Origin: Aplectana chamaeleonis
Lineage: Eukaryota > Nematoda > Chromadorea > Rhabditida > Cosmocercidae
Assembly: GCA_029168955.1 (NCBI GenBank)
Contig: JAPDOI010001171.1
Coordinates: forward strand, 1-64,000
DNA: 64,000 nucleotides
Direction of reading: 5' to 3'
The notes under the pieces were generated by a model. The model had not been told where the DNA came from and made no database searches. It was given only the letters and a program-made list of their open reading frames with translations. The first letter of the stretch is position 1. The number at the start of each line of letters is the position of its first letter. The position numbers and the translations under genes are program-made. This document shows positions 1 to 12,271 of the stretch, piece by piece.

Positions 1-312
1 CGGATTTGACGGACGGACGGACGGACGGACGGATCGACGGACGGACGGACGGACGGATGGACGGACGGACGGATGGACGGATCGGACGGACGGACGGACG
101 GACGGACGGGATTTAATGCATTCGACAGACGGACGGATTTGACGGATTTACTGACGGTGATTCGATTGAGGGACGGGACGGACGGACGGTGGACGGACGG
201 ACGGACGGACGATCGGACGGACGGACGGATGGACGGATGGACGGACGGACGGACGGACGGACGGGACGGACGGATTAGACGGACGGACGGACGGATTGAC
301 GGACGGTACGGA
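1..312. repeat. (ACGG)n simple-sequence tract
   Basis: The sequence is an almost unbroken run of the tetramer ACGG (read GGAC/GACGG), with interruptions such as GGATTTGACGG and GGATTAGACGG. An open frame rich in D-G-R-T runs through it only because a 4-bp repeat that lacks stop codons stays open in several frames. No gene is supported. Copy number at the left edge is unknown because the tract is cut by the window. Confidence 0.95.
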
Positions 313-407
313 CGCTATCACCGAATTCTAATACTATGGAATGATGAGATAGTCTGAAGAAACCCACGGTGGAGTATCTCGCTCAGCACCGTATTTAGGG
401 CAGACGT

Positions 408-470
408 AACAGACGGACGCGGACGGACGGACGGACGGACGGGACGGACGGGCGGACGGACGCGGGAATA
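408..470. repeat. Second (ACGG)n block
   Basis: A shorter block of the same tetramer follows about 95 bp of unique sequence and runs straight into the 322-bp satellite array. The two blocks are probably one degenerate tract with an interruption. Confidence 0.9.
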
Positions 471-472
471 TG

Positions 473-2545
473 CTATTCAATTCGCCCGGAGCCAAGCGTT
501 TTATGATCAACTCAGCACCTTGTGGTAAACATACTCATAACGTGCACGCAAGTGAGACGTTGAACTGCAGTTACGGCAAAAAAAACATCCAAAAATCGTA
601 AAAGACTTGTCTAGGGCATCATCTTGACAGGTCTACGACTGTTAGATAGTCTCTTGGCGGTATTCCTGTTTCTCATCCCGTTATGCGGGTGAAAGGATGA
701 TTGCTTCGGTGAAGATTTTCATCGAGCAGTTGAGTGAGAGCAGCGCTGGGGCTTGGTGGCGCAAAGTGATAAGGCGCTCCCCGGAAAGGGAATATGCTGG
801 TTCAATCTCGCCCGGAGCCAAGCTGCTTTGCGATCAACCCATACCTTGTGTAAACATACCATAACGTGCACTGCGACGTTGGAACTGCAAAGCTACGGCA
901 AAAAAACATCCAAAAATCGTGTAAGACTTTAACTAGGGCATCATCTCGACAGGTCTACGACTGTTAGATAGTCTCTGGCGGTATTCTCGTTTCATCCCGT
1001 TATGCGGGTGAAAGGATGATTGCTTTGCGAAGATTTACCGAGCAGTTGAGTGAGAGCAGCGCTGGGGTTTCGGTGGTGCAGTGCGATAAAGGCGCTCCCC
1101 CCTGAGTGTAAATATGCTGGTTCAATCTCGCCCGGAGCCAAGCGTTTTGGCGATCAACTCAGCAATCTTGTGTAAACATACACATAACGTGCACTGCGAC
1201 GTGCTGAACTGCAGTTGCGGCAAAAAAAACATCCAAAAATCGTGTAAGACTTAACTAGGCATCATCTTTGACAGGTCTACGACCGTTAGATAGTCTCTGG
1301 CGGTATTCCTGTTTCATCCCGTTATGTGGGTGAAAGGATGATTGCTTCGGTGAAGATTTACCGAGCAGTTGAGTGAGAGTGCGCTGGGGCTTCGGTGGCG
1401 CAAAGTGCGATAAGGCGCTCCCCTGAAAGGGAATATGTTGGTCTAATCTCGCCCGGGGAGCTGCCGTTTGCAGGATCAACTCAGCACCTTGTGCAAACAC
1501 TACCATGTAACGTGCACTGCGACGTTGAACCGCAGTTACGGCAAAAAAACATCCAAAAATCGTGTAAGACTCTAACTAGGGCATCATCTTAATAGGTCTA
1601 CGACTGTTAGATAGTCTCTGGCGGTATTCCTGTTTCATCCCGTTATGCGGGTGAAAGGATGATTGCTTCGGAGAAGATTTACTGAGCAGTTGAGTGAGAG
1701 CAGCGCTGGGGCTTCGGTGGCGCAGGAAAAGTGATAAGGCGCTCCCCGGAAAGGGAATATGCTGGTTCAACCTCGCCCGGAGCCAAGCGTTTTGCGATCA
1801 ACTCAGCACCTTGTGTAAACATACCAGCGAACGTGCACTGCGTGACAAGAACCGCAGCTTACGGCAAAAAACATCCAAAAATCGTGTAAGACTTAACTAG
1901 GGCATCATCTTGACAGGTCTACGACTGTGCCAGATAGTCTCTGGCGGTATTCCTGTTTCATCCCGGTATGCGGGCAGCGATGATTGCTTCGGTGAAGATT
2001 TGGCACGAGCAGTTGAGTGAGAGCAGCGCTTGGGCTTCGGTGGCGAAAAGCGATAAGGCGCTCCCCGGAAAGGGAATATGCTGTCTCAATCTCGCCCGGT
2101 TTGCTGCGTTTTGCGATCAACCCAGCACTCTTGTGTAAACATACCATAACGTGCACTGCGACGCTGAACTGCAGCACGGCAAAAAAAAAAAAACACATCT
2201 CAAAAATCGTGTAAAGACTTAACTAAGGGGCATCATCTTGACAGGTTCATGACTGTTAGATAGTCTCTGGCGGTATTTTGTTTCATCCCGTTATGCGGGT
2301 GAAAGGATGATTGCTTTTTGCGAAGATTTATCGAGCAGTTGAGTGAGAGCAGCGCTAGTTTCGGTGGCGCAGTGCGATAAGGCGCTCCCCGGAAAGTGGG
2401 AATATGCTGGTTCAATCTCGCCCGGAGCCAAGCGTTTTGCTATGATCAACTCAGCACCTCAGGTAAACATGTTTCATAACGTGCACTGCGACGTTGAACT
2501 GCAGTTACGGCAAAAAAAAAACATCCAAAAATCGTGTAAGACGTA
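473..2545. repeat. ~322-bp tandem satellite, about 6.5 copies
   Basis: The same block recurs about every 320-325 bp. Markers such as GGCATCATCTTGACAGG appear near 618, 938, 1260, 1580, 1902 and 2232. Each unit also carries GTTAGATAGTCTCTGGCGG, a small hairpin around TTTCATCCCG...CGGGTGAAAGGATGA, and an A-tract followed by CATCCAAAAATCGTG. Copies differ mainly by one- to five-base insertions and deletions rather than substitutions. Open frames of 60-97 codons recur in every unit on both strands and are by-products of the repeat. No spliced-leader, 5S or snRNA sequence is recognisable in the unit. Confidence 0.95.
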
Positions 2546-3127
2546 ACAGATACTGTTTTTCATCTGATGGATTATGTCCCAAACAATCTCGAGCGATGTT
2601 CCAGAAACGGCTACGTTACGCTGCTTGAGTATTACGTAACCAGCGGCTTCGCCGGCATCTTGAGTATAAGGCGAATGGATCGAAATCCGCTGATTCTATG
2701 TGAGATGGCGTTGAGAAGTTCTCACGATTGCCGGCTATAGCCGGCCTCTGCCGCTGGAGTCCGGTTGCGCCGGCCCATGAGCTGGTTTTGACGACAACAC
2801 TCGAACAATCAGAAATTACAAAGCATTTCAAACCTTGCAAACCCTGCTAACCTCCTTTCTTATGCAGTTGCACATCGACCCTTTTTTAGTTTTAAGAGGT
2901 CCTGAAGTGGTAGTTCAGTTATATTCATTTCTGTCATGATAAGCACAACCGCTGTTTGAGATTTAGTAAAAGCCTCCATGACTAACCAACACCCTGCTAC
3001 CTTTATTGCCAAATGAAGTATAATTATGTTTGTGTTTTCTGGTTGCATATTTTGATTAACTCACATTTCCATCGTATATAAACCCGATTTAGGAAGGTTA
3101 GTGCATATAAACACCTAAGCAAATGAA
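2546..3127. other. No gene seen; short GC-rich palindromic patch
   Basis: This is unique-looking sequence after the satellite. Around 2729-2790 there are several CCGGC/GCCGG motifs that can pair with one another. Short open frames on the minus strand have no recognisable domain. Nothing else can be supported. Confidence 0.5.
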
Positions 3128-3189
3128 ATGAGTGGTCAAGGGGAGGTGACGTCAACAAAGGTGTGGTATACACTCTCTTATAGACGCAC

Positions 3190-3425
3190 AGCAAACGATT
3201 TTGAAGTTCTGCGCTTCACCTACTTGGGTCCCGCGCAAGTGCACACTTCCTACGGCGTCCGGCGCACTCTATCTTTGGTCCTGCACACTTTCTATTGTAG
3301 TCAAACCTGCGCACCTCACTACTGGGTCCTGCACACACTTTTATGAGTTCTGCGCACTCCACTACTGCGTCCCTGCACACTTTCTTCCGGCGCAATCGTA
3401 TTTAGTAACGCACACATCCTACTAA
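3190..3425. repeat. Degenerate ~42-45-bp repeat, reverse-oriented relative of the 3.9-4.9 kb minisatellite
   Basis: Phrases of the type GGGTCCTGCACAC followed by CTGCGCACTCCACTAC recur four or five times. They resemble the reverse complement of the minisatellite at 3868-4885 (GTGTGTTGGACCC, GGGAGTGCGCC). Divergence is high, so the number of units is uncertain. Confidence 0.6.
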
Positions 3426-3436
3426 CTATACGCTGC

Positions 3437-3588
<152 letters not shown>

Positions 3589-3867
3589 GTGAGGGTGAGG
3601 GTGAACGGAAATTGGTCGGTTTGTTTTTCATGAAATTAAGCAATTCGGTTTGTTGTTGAGTGATGTGTGATGGCGTGTACTGATAACACGATATCATCAT
3701 TTTCTCATAAAAAAACGTTGGTTTAGGGTCTTTGATGGCGTCGGCTGCATGTGCAGTAGAGCCCTGGGAAGGTAGTCGGGACTTTCACTAGGAGCGGTGC
3801 GCCGGGCGCCGAAACAAGTGTGCGCGACTATACCAGAGTGCGTCACAATCGCAGGTGTATTGTGTGG

Positions 3868-4885
3868 ACCAGCTGAGAGTGCGCTGCACTGTGTTGGACT
3901 CCATCTGGAGCGCTAGCACCGGGGAAACCGTGTTGGACCAAACATGGAGTGCACCCAGCGCCGAGGACACTGCGTTGGACCCAACTGGGAGTGCACCGAG
4001 CGCAAGGGAGAGTGTACCTAACCCAACTGGGAGTGCTCCGAGCGCCGAGAAAAGTGCGTTGGACCCAACTGGGAGTGCGCTGAGCGCCGCGAAAAGTGTG
4101 TGGGATCCAACTGAGAGTGCGCCGAGCGCCGAGAAAAGCGTGTGGGACTCAACTGGGAGTGCGCCGAGCGCAAGGGAGAGTGTACCTAACCCAACTGGGA
4201 GTGCTCCGAGCGCCGAGAAAAGTGCGTTGGACCCAACTGGGAGTGCGCTGAGCGCCGCGAAAAGTGTGTGGATCCAACTGAGTGCGCCGAGCGCCGAGAA
4301 AAGCGCGGACTCAATCTGGGAGGCGCCGAGCGCCGGGAAATGTGCGATGGACCCAACTGGAGTGCCGAGCGCTACAGAAAGTGTGTTGACCGAACTCCAG
4401 AGTGCGCAGAGCGCCGGTGAAAGTGTGCAGGTCCAACCGGGAGTGCGCCGTGCGTCGAGCAAAGTGTGTTGGACCCAACTGAGTGCGCCGAGCGCCGAGA
4501 AAAGTGTGTTGGACCCAACTGGGAGTGTGCCGAGCGCCGAGAAAAGCGTGTGGGACCCAAATGGTCAGTACGCCGAGCGCCGGAGAAGTGTGTGGGACCC
4601 AAATGTGAGTACGCCGAGCGCCGGGAAAAGTGTGTTGGACCCAACTGGGAGTGCGCCGAGAAAAGTGTGCTGGAGCCAACTGGGAGTGCGCCGAGCGCCG
4701 AGAAAAGCGTGTGGGACCCAAGTGTGAGTACGCTGAGCGCCGGGAAAAGTGTGTGGGACCCAAATGTGAGTACGCCGAGCGCCGGGAAAAGTGTGTTGGA
4801 CCCAACTGGGAGTGCGCCGAGAAAAGTGTGCTGGAGCCAACTGGGAGTGCGCCGAGCGCCGAGAAAAGCGTGTGGCACGGGAAAA
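3868..4885. repeat. 42-bp GC-rich minisatellite, about 24 copies
   Basis: The unit is about 42 bp: GAGTGCGCCGAGCGCC, then GAGAAAAGTGTGTTGG, then ACCCAACTGG. Because 42 is a multiple of three, frames on both strands stay open for 150-290 codons, and the plus-strand reading repeats S-A-P-S-A-E-K-S-V-L-D-P-T-G. There is higher-order structure: the block near 3985-4130 is repeated near 4160-4290, and the block near 4620-4700 is repeated near 4780-4870. No initiation context, splice signal or non-repeat coding sequence supports a real protein. Confidence 0.93.
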
Positions 4886-5084
4886 TGGGCGTGGTCATGT
4901 GCGATACAGCAGTGCCCCCCCCGCTCAGATAGCACCCTAAACTGATAGGAAATTCGGAAATTGTTGGTAGATATTGTTTAGAAAATCCCGAGAATTTGAT
5001 CGTATCGTTTATGTAGTCGCGATTTTGGCCAAATATTCGAATTATTCGTATTCGAATCATTCGAATAATTCGATTATTCGGAAG

Positions 5085-5296
5085 AGTCAAGTTTTCGAAT
5101 AATTCGTTTATTCGAATATTCGGAGAAGTCTTTTTTTCGAATAATTAGTTTTTTCGAATATTCGGAGAAGTCATTTTTTCGAATAATTCGTTTATTCGAA
5201 TATTCGGAGAAGTCAATTTTTCGAATGATTCGTTTATTCGAATATTCGAAAAAGTCAATTTTCCGAATTATTCGTTTATTCGAATATTCGAAAATT
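5085..5296. repeat. 42-bp AT-rich minisatellite, 5 copies
   Basis: Five units of AGTCAATTTTTCGAAT then AATTCGTTTATTCG then AATATTCGGAGA sit head to tail with a 42-bp period. Each unit contains TTCGAA and ATTCGAAT palindromes, so the array can form many small cruciforms. It begins about 200 bp after the GC-rich 42-bp array ends but shares no sequence with it. Confidence 0.93.
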
Positions 5297-5299
5297 TTT

Positions 5300-6955
5300 A
5301 TTCGTTTGATATACTCTACCTGCTACCCACACTTCCATTAGAAATTGCCATTGGGACATGTTTACGATCCTGGGTTACTTGTCTTGTTATGTGTTGTGTC
5401 CAATGGATATGCTGAAGCTACGAGCCATCCAATGATGGAGATATCGACCGACATGAGCCAACTTTGAGAATACAGATCAAAATAGTCATCTCTGCCCTAG
5501 CTGAATGACTACAAAAAAAGATTCGACTTCAGGATAGAAAGAAATTCAGTCCATATTAAGACTGCATGTTTTAAAGAAACCAAAGCGCGCTTCATTATTA
5601 AAAAAAACTGATATAAGGGTAAAAATTGGTGAAATCAACCAGAACGTTGTTCTTCTCCTTCATTTTTTAGGGTTTCTGCCAATTTAAGAATATCATTTTT
5701 CGATGCGAAAATAAATGCAAATAAAGAAATGAAATAAGGTAAAAACAAATTTCAGAAAAATTCGATTACATTTTCCTGGGAATTAGATGCATTCACAAGC
5801 ATTTATAAATGAGAAAGAAGGAAAATCTTTTTGAAAACTTTGAGGAAATATGCACGACAAATTTTACACGAACTCTTTTTTTTCAGTTTTATATGATTGC
5901 TCCTCTACGTGTTTGCTTGAAAATCTGATTTTGTAAATCACAGACAGTTTCTATAACAGCTTTTTCAGACAGGTTAGGAAATGATCCGATCAAGCGAGGG
6001 CTTAGAAAATAGATCCGAGTTCTCATATTCTTTATTAACACTCACTAAATTTCTTCACACGAATTATATGTGTGAATCTATAGAAATGTTACGGTCTAAC
6101 AAAACCAACGCTTACCTGAGTTTTTGAACACTGCCTGATTTTTAAAAATTGTGAATAAAATAAAGCTAATGAAGAATGTTCTAGAAAACACTGAATGTTC
6201 TAGAAAATTCATTGAGAGGCATTAGCAAAATAAGACACATACGTATGATTTTTTAAAGTTTCAGTTATAAGCACTGAAGAATGAAAAGTTGTCAAGAGGC
6301 TCCAAAATTTTCACAATATGGCATGATATGTAGTTGATAAATAGAAAATATAAAATTGAGTCAAGCTATGGAGAAAATATCCGGATGATATGTATCAACA
6401 CTATTATTTTTTTTAAATTATTTTTCTCCGCTTGAGGGCGTGAAAACCATGTAAACAGAAGATACTACAAATTAATATTTTGTTTCGAGGAAGACTCGAA
6501 TGTGTAGAAAATCTAGGCAATCAATAGTAGAAGGTTTTTACTTAGAAGTTATTTTTGAGCTCCTCGTAAATTTTTAAATTAAAATTATAATATTGATAAT
6601 CGACTTTTGAGATTTATGGACAATTGTTAGGCCCCGCAACGGAAGATGAAAAGGTTCAGAGTGTTAAACAACATTAAAGCGAATAGAGTTATACACGAAT
6701 TCTAAATCACTGGTATGTCTCAAAGAAATGGAGAGAGAAAGAAGTTAGAGAAAGAGACTCATCTTTTCATCGAATCACTCGTGCGAAAAGATCAATGTAT
6801 AGCATCAAATTGCAAGTCAAGAAAAGTTTCATGTTAACATGTAAACATGCAAACTTTCATGAGTTAGCAAATCAATGCATTTGGGATGAGCGTTCCTTCT
6901 ACAGGACAGTTATGGGAAGGAAACAGACCTGTTGAGCAGCGTCTAGTACTTTGGA
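5300..6955. other. AT-rich intergenic stretch, no gene seen
   Basis: There is no open frame above about 60 codons, no recognisable repeat end and no RNA gene here. The composition is AT-rich, with many poly-A/T runs. Confidence 0.6.
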
Positions 6956-6957
6956 GT

Positions 6958-7290
6958 TTAGTGGAATACTGCTGAATAATGTGGAAAATACAAAGGAGAA
7001 GGAGCCAGTCTAGAGACAATCTCGTCCGCGACGAGGGGCGGGGCCAGGTCCGTCCCACTTGCCCCGCTCACGCCAGAGCGCCTCTCATCGGGCGCTCTCA
7101 ATTTCTCCGAGCCCAAAAATGCCTCTTTAATTTCTAACTCAGCGCATTTAATCCCTTTCCTGTTTCCAAGTGTCAGATGTATGGGGTGTATACTAAATTG
7201 GCGACTATTTCTCGATTCTATATCCTGTGGAAGGAGCCCGACTAGAGATAGGAGAAGTGACAAGAATGTTGTTTTTGGCCGAAGAGCCAT
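6958..7290 (-). CDS. Unrecognised 110-codon ORF with a signal-peptide-like N-terminus (doubtful)
   Basis: The minus-strand frame opens with a basic start followed by a leucine-rich core (residues 9-20, TFLSLLLSLVGLLP), which resembles a secretion signal. The rest is polar, with one cysteine, and matches no family I recognise. The centre is locally GC-richer than its surroundings, which could reflect coding sequence or a buried repeat. There is no acceptor of the TTTCAG type immediately 5' of the start, and no neighbouring exon was identified. A chance ORF is at least as likely as a small secreted protein. Confidence 0.2.
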   Translation of the reverse strand: MALRPKTTFLSLLLSLVGLLPQDIESRNSRQFSIHPIHLTLGNRKGIKCAELEIKEAFLGSEKLRAPDERRSGVSGASGTDLAPPLVADEIVSRLAPSPLYFPHYSAVFH

Positions 7291-7877
7291 GTTTTGACTA
7301 ACATAAAACGAACGAAAAATTCTCCAGCTCTTCCAAAAATTGAAACATCTGTCTACGAAACGTCCTCTGCACAGTCAATGTTAGCTGGTTTCCACAGCTT
7401 TCCTAGAAAGAGAAGAAATAGAACGCTAATCCCAGGAAATCTGCTGAAAAACTCTAAATTTTTAAATTTTTAAAAATTGCCATATAACTTCCAAATGTCT
7501 TTTTGTACTCTCAGGTTGGGTGTTCCAAAAATATTATTGTTCACTGCTAGAATGAGTGGGTTCTAGTTATCGAGAAAATTGCACCAACACAGGAGATGCA
7601 AAATGTCGACGGCAGGGGTTGCCTTTCGTCTGGTAGAGCGCCACCCTGGTTCAATTATAACCTCATCTAAAAACTCAGAAATGAGTGAATGGCAAAATAG
7701 ATTTCTATTTTTTGTTACAGCTGCTTATGCTATTTTCGAATTTCCAGCATAACATGGGGCAGAAAATGGGATCTCGTCGGGTTCAGAACTTCTTAAAATC
7801 ATCTTAAAATTTGGAAACCCGATGCTGCCTACCACTTCAAATTGATGCTAGGAGGAGAAATCATATTAGCTGGATAC

Positions 7878-8038
7878 ATAGAGTTCGCGCAATCATTTTA
7901 GTCTGATGAATGGACGGGGCTAAGACGGTAGATCACCCCGCGCGAATCGAAGCTCCATCCTTCAGTGAGGCCATCAACCCCGCACGGCCAGCTGCGTCTT
8001 CCATGCGTCAGACTAAAATGAAAGCGGAAACCATACAA
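7878..8038 (-). repeat. ~160-bp interspersed repeat, copy 1 of 3 (reverse orientation)
   Basis: The core is bounded by ATTTTAGTCTGA and TCAGACTAAAAT, which are inverted copies of each other. Homology continues outward to TAGAGTTCGCGC on one side and GGAAACCATACAA on the other. The same unit occurs reversed at 39240-39392 and at 46843-47162. This copy is uninterrupted, so it serves as an empty site for the insertion seen in the third copy. Confidence 0.8.
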
Positions 8039-8039
8039 G

Positions 8040-8343
8040 TTCTAGTAATTGGGTAAATCGTCTCAACATCGGGGCGCAAAAGTGTCTGCGGCCAGTGTTG
8101 CCTTTGGTGACAAACAGTGCATATTATGCTCTCGGTTAAAGGCTCGAACATTAGCAAATATCCAACTGGACTCTATTTGTGTAAAGTTTGCTTACGTTGA
8201 AAATCGATTTCTTACTTTCTAGTGAGACTGAAATGGCACATAACCAGGTCACGCAAACTTCTCGTAATCGTAAATTTTTCAAGACTCGATAGAACTTCCC
8301 ACTCTGAGAAATTGTTGGGAAAATCCTGAAACTGATATTAGCA
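8040..8343. other. No gene seen
   Basis: This is unique-looking sequence between the interspersed repeat and the ~440-bp direct repeat. The short open frame in it has no recognisable domain. Confidence 0.5.
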
Positions 8344-8782
8344 ACAAATAACACTAGAATGTCGTTTCTTTCTTGGAATATGATAGCATAAGTCTTTGCT
8401 GAAAAGTCAAATCTCGTAGGAATCACTATTCGATGTATAATATCTCACTACATTCTTCGTTAAGTGTCCTCTAATGAAGGCACGTAGCAGTACCTTGAGT
8501 CTACATTCATATAGTAATGAAAAATCAGAAACCGTTACATAAGATAACATTTTTTGCTGGTCAAAGTCTGATGAAAGTGAAGAATCTGAAAAAAAGACAC
8601 TTGAAGTTTTGTTTTTGAAACTTATCTTCTCTTATCAATTAGTGTTAATGATCATGAGAATATACAGTCATCTCCAATTTTGGTAAGAGTATCAATTTTT
8701 CGCCGGAAACGGTATTTGCAAAAAAGACGCTCGAAACCGGCCCACCGGCGGCAATGTGCACTCGCCAACCGACCGAACTGTA
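8344..8782 (+). repeat. ~440-bp direct repeat, left copy
   Basis: The sequence from ACAAATAACACT to ACCGACCGAACTGTA recurs at 12519-12964 in the same orientation with few differences; the last ~50 bp, a GCCGGCGG-rich patch, are more diverged. The two copies bracket RTE copy 1, but they lie outside its 13-bp target duplication, so they are not part of that element. Confidence 0.9.
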
Positions 8783-9248
8783 TTCATAAGACATATGGTT
8801 AGGTGAGCCAGCGCAGGCTTCCCCACTTTCTCGGATCCAGAGGACAAGCCCCTTATGGCCAATTTCAACGTTGAAACCCAAAGTTCTCTGAGACAAACCG
8901 GATTGTGGAGCAGAAGGAGACCGCTTACTAATAGTGTCAGTGATACATGAAGCCTAATTATTGTATTTCTATGTTATTTCCTTAGTTGTACTGATCTATG
9001 AAGTTTTGTTATTATATTGTCGTTGTTTGGGGGTGTGTATACAAGTCTGTTGGTACCTGCTCGTTGGTGCCCCTGCTTCTACTGAACCCAGCAGACGTTT
9101 GAGTGTACACAGGGAACGTTCGAGCGATATAGCGTGCACAACTATATCGCGAAAGTATCCCGCACATTGCATAAAAGGTGTCAAGCCGCTGTCCGGCACA
9201 CTAAGGCCTCTTGGTCCATAACACACCTTAGATCCGTACCTAGGAGTC

Positions 9249-9992
9249 ATGGAGTCTTTGGCGGTCATTAAAGCTGCCAATTTCGCCACCCTGAACTGTC
9301 GATCGCCGTCGAGTGATATCCAAAAACTGCGCTTATCCAGACTTCTGTGCTATTTCCATGCACCGTTTGCTGCTTTGCAGGAAACCCGCCTCAAGGATAG
9401 ACCCGTCATCAGCGTCGGAGAGTACACCATCTACTGCGGTAACGCTGACGATAGGAGAGTGGGAGGCTGTGCAATAGCTGTAAGGAAGGATTTCAATGGT
9501 ATGGTCAAGGAGTTCGGCTCAACGTCGTGTCGGAATGCATTCGTACGACTGCGGGATCACAGAGGATTCAATCTGTGGATAGTGAGTGCTCATGCGCCCA
9601 CTGAAACCGCCGAAGACAATTCGAAGGATGCGTTTTATGAGGAACTCAATACGTTGCTGGCCAGGATACCTTGTCAACATGCTGTTGTCGTGGGGATTGA
9701 CGCAAATGCGAAGATGGGACTCGATCAGGAATCCGAAGTACTCGGTAAATGGTTCTACCCAGTGGAGCAAACATCGGACAATGGCTACCGCCTTGTCGAC
9801 TTTTGTGAACGCAGTGGTCTGATTATTGCATCGACATTCAAGAGGAATCATCGCCGCCATCAGCTTACGTGGCAGGGACCAACCCGGCTATCTCCAGAAG
9901 AGCAGCGGAAGCGGAAGATGACAACTTTGAAACTACAGCTTGACTATGTTCTGACGAGGAATATTCCAGTGTCGAACATTCGGAAGATCTAG
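9249..9992 (+). pseudogene. RTE copy 1 endonuclease domain, C-terminally frameshifted
   Basis: This open frame of 247 codons carries the apurinic/apyrimidinic-type endonuclease of RTE elements, which nicks target DNA for reverse transcription. Visible motifs are LNCRS near residue 15, LQETRLKD (the catalytic-glutamate motif) near residue 45, VSAHAPTE, GIDANAKMG and QLDYVLTR. Compared with copy 2, an extra G in CATTCGGAAGATC near 9983 throws the frame off, so the terminal SDHRP motif is lost and translation stops early. The start ATGGAGTC is shared with copy 2. Confidence 0.9.
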
Positions 9993-10099
9993 AGCTGTGT
10001 GGGATGTCGCATTCGATCTCGATCACCGTCCTGTTCTGCTGAACTTCACTGCGAGGATTCATAAGAGGAAGCGAGGGGCTCAGCCTCCAGAGGATTGAC

Positions 10100-12271
10100 A
10101 TGACAAGTCTCAGAGATGAAGAGTGCAGAAGGAATTTCCGACAACGCGTTTCTATTCACATCGGAGTACGGACTAAGAAGAAACTTTGCGACGCGGATTC
10201 TTTTGTCAAATGCATCCAGGACGCTTCGAAAGAGGCACCCTGGCTGTACAGCCTAAGAAGAAGTTCGCCTACGTCTCAGAAGAAACAACATCTACCTACA
10301 ACAGAGTATGTGCTCTCCGAACTGCAGGAAACTTCGTGAGGTGAAGCGTCTGAGGAGGAAGTTGCGTCGGCAGCTTCAAAGTGACCGCGAACGAGAGTGG
10401 ACGTGTAGAGCTAAGGAGTTCGAGAAGGCTTGGGAGGAGAAGAATCCGAGGAAAGCCTACACGTTGCTGCGACAGTATAGCGGGAAGATGAAGAGATGTT
10501 CTCCTGTCTTGAACACTACCAATGGAGTTGCAGTTGGTGATGCGACGCTGCCAATATGGAAGGATTACTTCAGTTCACTACTGAATCGTCCAGCGCCATC
10601 AGTACCTGAGCTCCCGCATGTTCAGAGAGCACATTACGATGTCAGTGAGGAACCGCCGACTGAGTCTGAAGTGTATATTGTGTACGGAAAATGAAGAATG
10701 GAAAGGCAGGTGGAGATGACAACATCACTGCTGAAATGCTGAAAGCTCTTCCTCCGTCTGGGATTCGTGAACTGACCAACACCATCCGTGCCATATGGAT
10801 GAGCGAAAGGATACCCGATTCGTGGAGACATGCGATCATCGTACCTCTTCACAAGAAGCTATCCGTCACGGATCCCAAGAACTACAGAGGAATCTCTACT
10901 TGGTGTCATGTGCAAGGTTTTGGACCGTATCATTCTGGAGCGACCTATCAAACGTCGTGAAGGAACGCCCAGAGAGGAGCAAGCCGGTTTTCGGCCTGGA
11001 AGATCGACCATGGACCAGGGGTTCGTCGTGAGAAGAGTAATTGAATCGTGGCAGCGGTTTTCGAAGCCATTACAGCTTGCTTTTTGACTTTGAAGCCGCG
11101 TTCGACTCTCCTCATCGTGATCGATTGCTCAATGCTCTGCGAGCAGATGGAGTCCCGGAAAAGTATGTCTGGTTAATCGAGGACATGAACAAAGCGAACA
11201 ACAGCAGCAGTTCGTACACCTGTCGGATTTACGTCAGCTTTCGAGGTGAAAACAGGAGTAAGGCAAGGAGCCGTTGCAGGACCTTTTCTTTCAACTTCGC
11301 CGTTGATGACATCATGCGTAGAGTTGCAGAACAGTTTCCTGCGGATGTGATCCTAACACCATCAGGACGCCCCTTGTCGACCTGGAGTACGCCGGACGAC
11401 ATTGTGTTATTCGCTGAAAACAACGCAAAACTGCAAAGGATTGTGAACCCTGTTTCGAAGTATGCCGCAGCCTATGGACTTCTGCCTTCGTCCCGACAAA
11501 TGCAAGCAGATGTGGGTCTCTCAGAGGCCTTCAACTGGAGTTTGTGTGGACGGACAACGTATCGAACTGGTGGACGATTTCTGTTATTTGGGCTGTTTTG
11601 CTGAAGAACGATGGTAGTTATGCAGCGGATATTCGACAACGATGTGCGAAAGCTACGTCTGCATTCAATTCTCTAACCAAGTGTTTGTGGTCTACCACCA
11701 TCGCGAAGGAAGTCAAGTTGCGCGTCTACCTATCCGCTATTCGCCCTATCATGATGTACGGATCGGAGACGTGGGCAGCACCGAAAACGCAGATGGAAAG
11801 GTTGGATTGCACGGAGAGGAAGCTTTTAGGCGTTTGCTTGGATATTTCTGGCCGCGTGTATGCCATAACGAAGACCTTTACAAGGAAATCGACGCAGTAC
11901 ATCAACGCTTGACACGAGGGAGGTGCCAGCATCTCCTAACGCCATCTCAAGCAGCAATGGAAAGTCGACTTCGACTGCTCGGGCATATACCAAGAAGAAC
12001 GCCGGATCGTCTCGTACAACACGCTTTAAAAATGCTTCCAAATCCTGTCTGGAAACGGCCACCTGGGCGTAGGCGAAAGTTCTGGACGGATGTGGTTAAA
12101 GAGGATTTAAAGTCACTCGGCATCGAAAGACAGTTCAGGCGCGATGTTTCGTTTCGCAGGAAATGGAATAGTGACAGCTGGATGGAATGTGTTCAAATTG
12201 TGGCTGAAGACCGTGAAAAATGGACACGGCTGACTACTAGGACGGCACACCTCGGTGAAGATGCGGAATGA
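10100..12271 (+). pseudogene. RTE copy 1 reverse transcriptase, multiply frameshifted
   Basis: The reverse-transcriptase domain is spread over at least five overlapping open frames (10100-10339, 10308-10694, 10691-10960, 11041-11604, 11544-12271). Pieces of the fingers and palm are readable: the polymerase A motif is seen as FDFEAAFDS near 11088 and the C motif as DDIVLF near 11397, where a shifted base replaces the usual Y-A-D-D context. The C-terminal thumb-like region with WKRPPGRRRKFW is intact after 11890. The many one-base indels relative to copy 2 mean either an old copy or uncorrected long-read errors. Confidence 0.9.

Noticed and set aside
73..357. 94-codon ORF rich in D-G-R-T
   Set aside because: It is a translation of the (ACGG)n tract; a stop-free short repeat stays open in several frames.
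473..2545. Tandem ncRNA genes (5S, spliced leader or snRNA) in the 322-bp unit
   Set aside because: None of the known nematode leader or 5S sequences is recognisable in the unit.
3788..5090. Overlapping ORFs of 159-290 codons on both strands with a 14-residue repeat
   Set aside because: They follow from a 42-bp minisatellite on both strands. No splice signals or non-repeat coding sequence support any of them.
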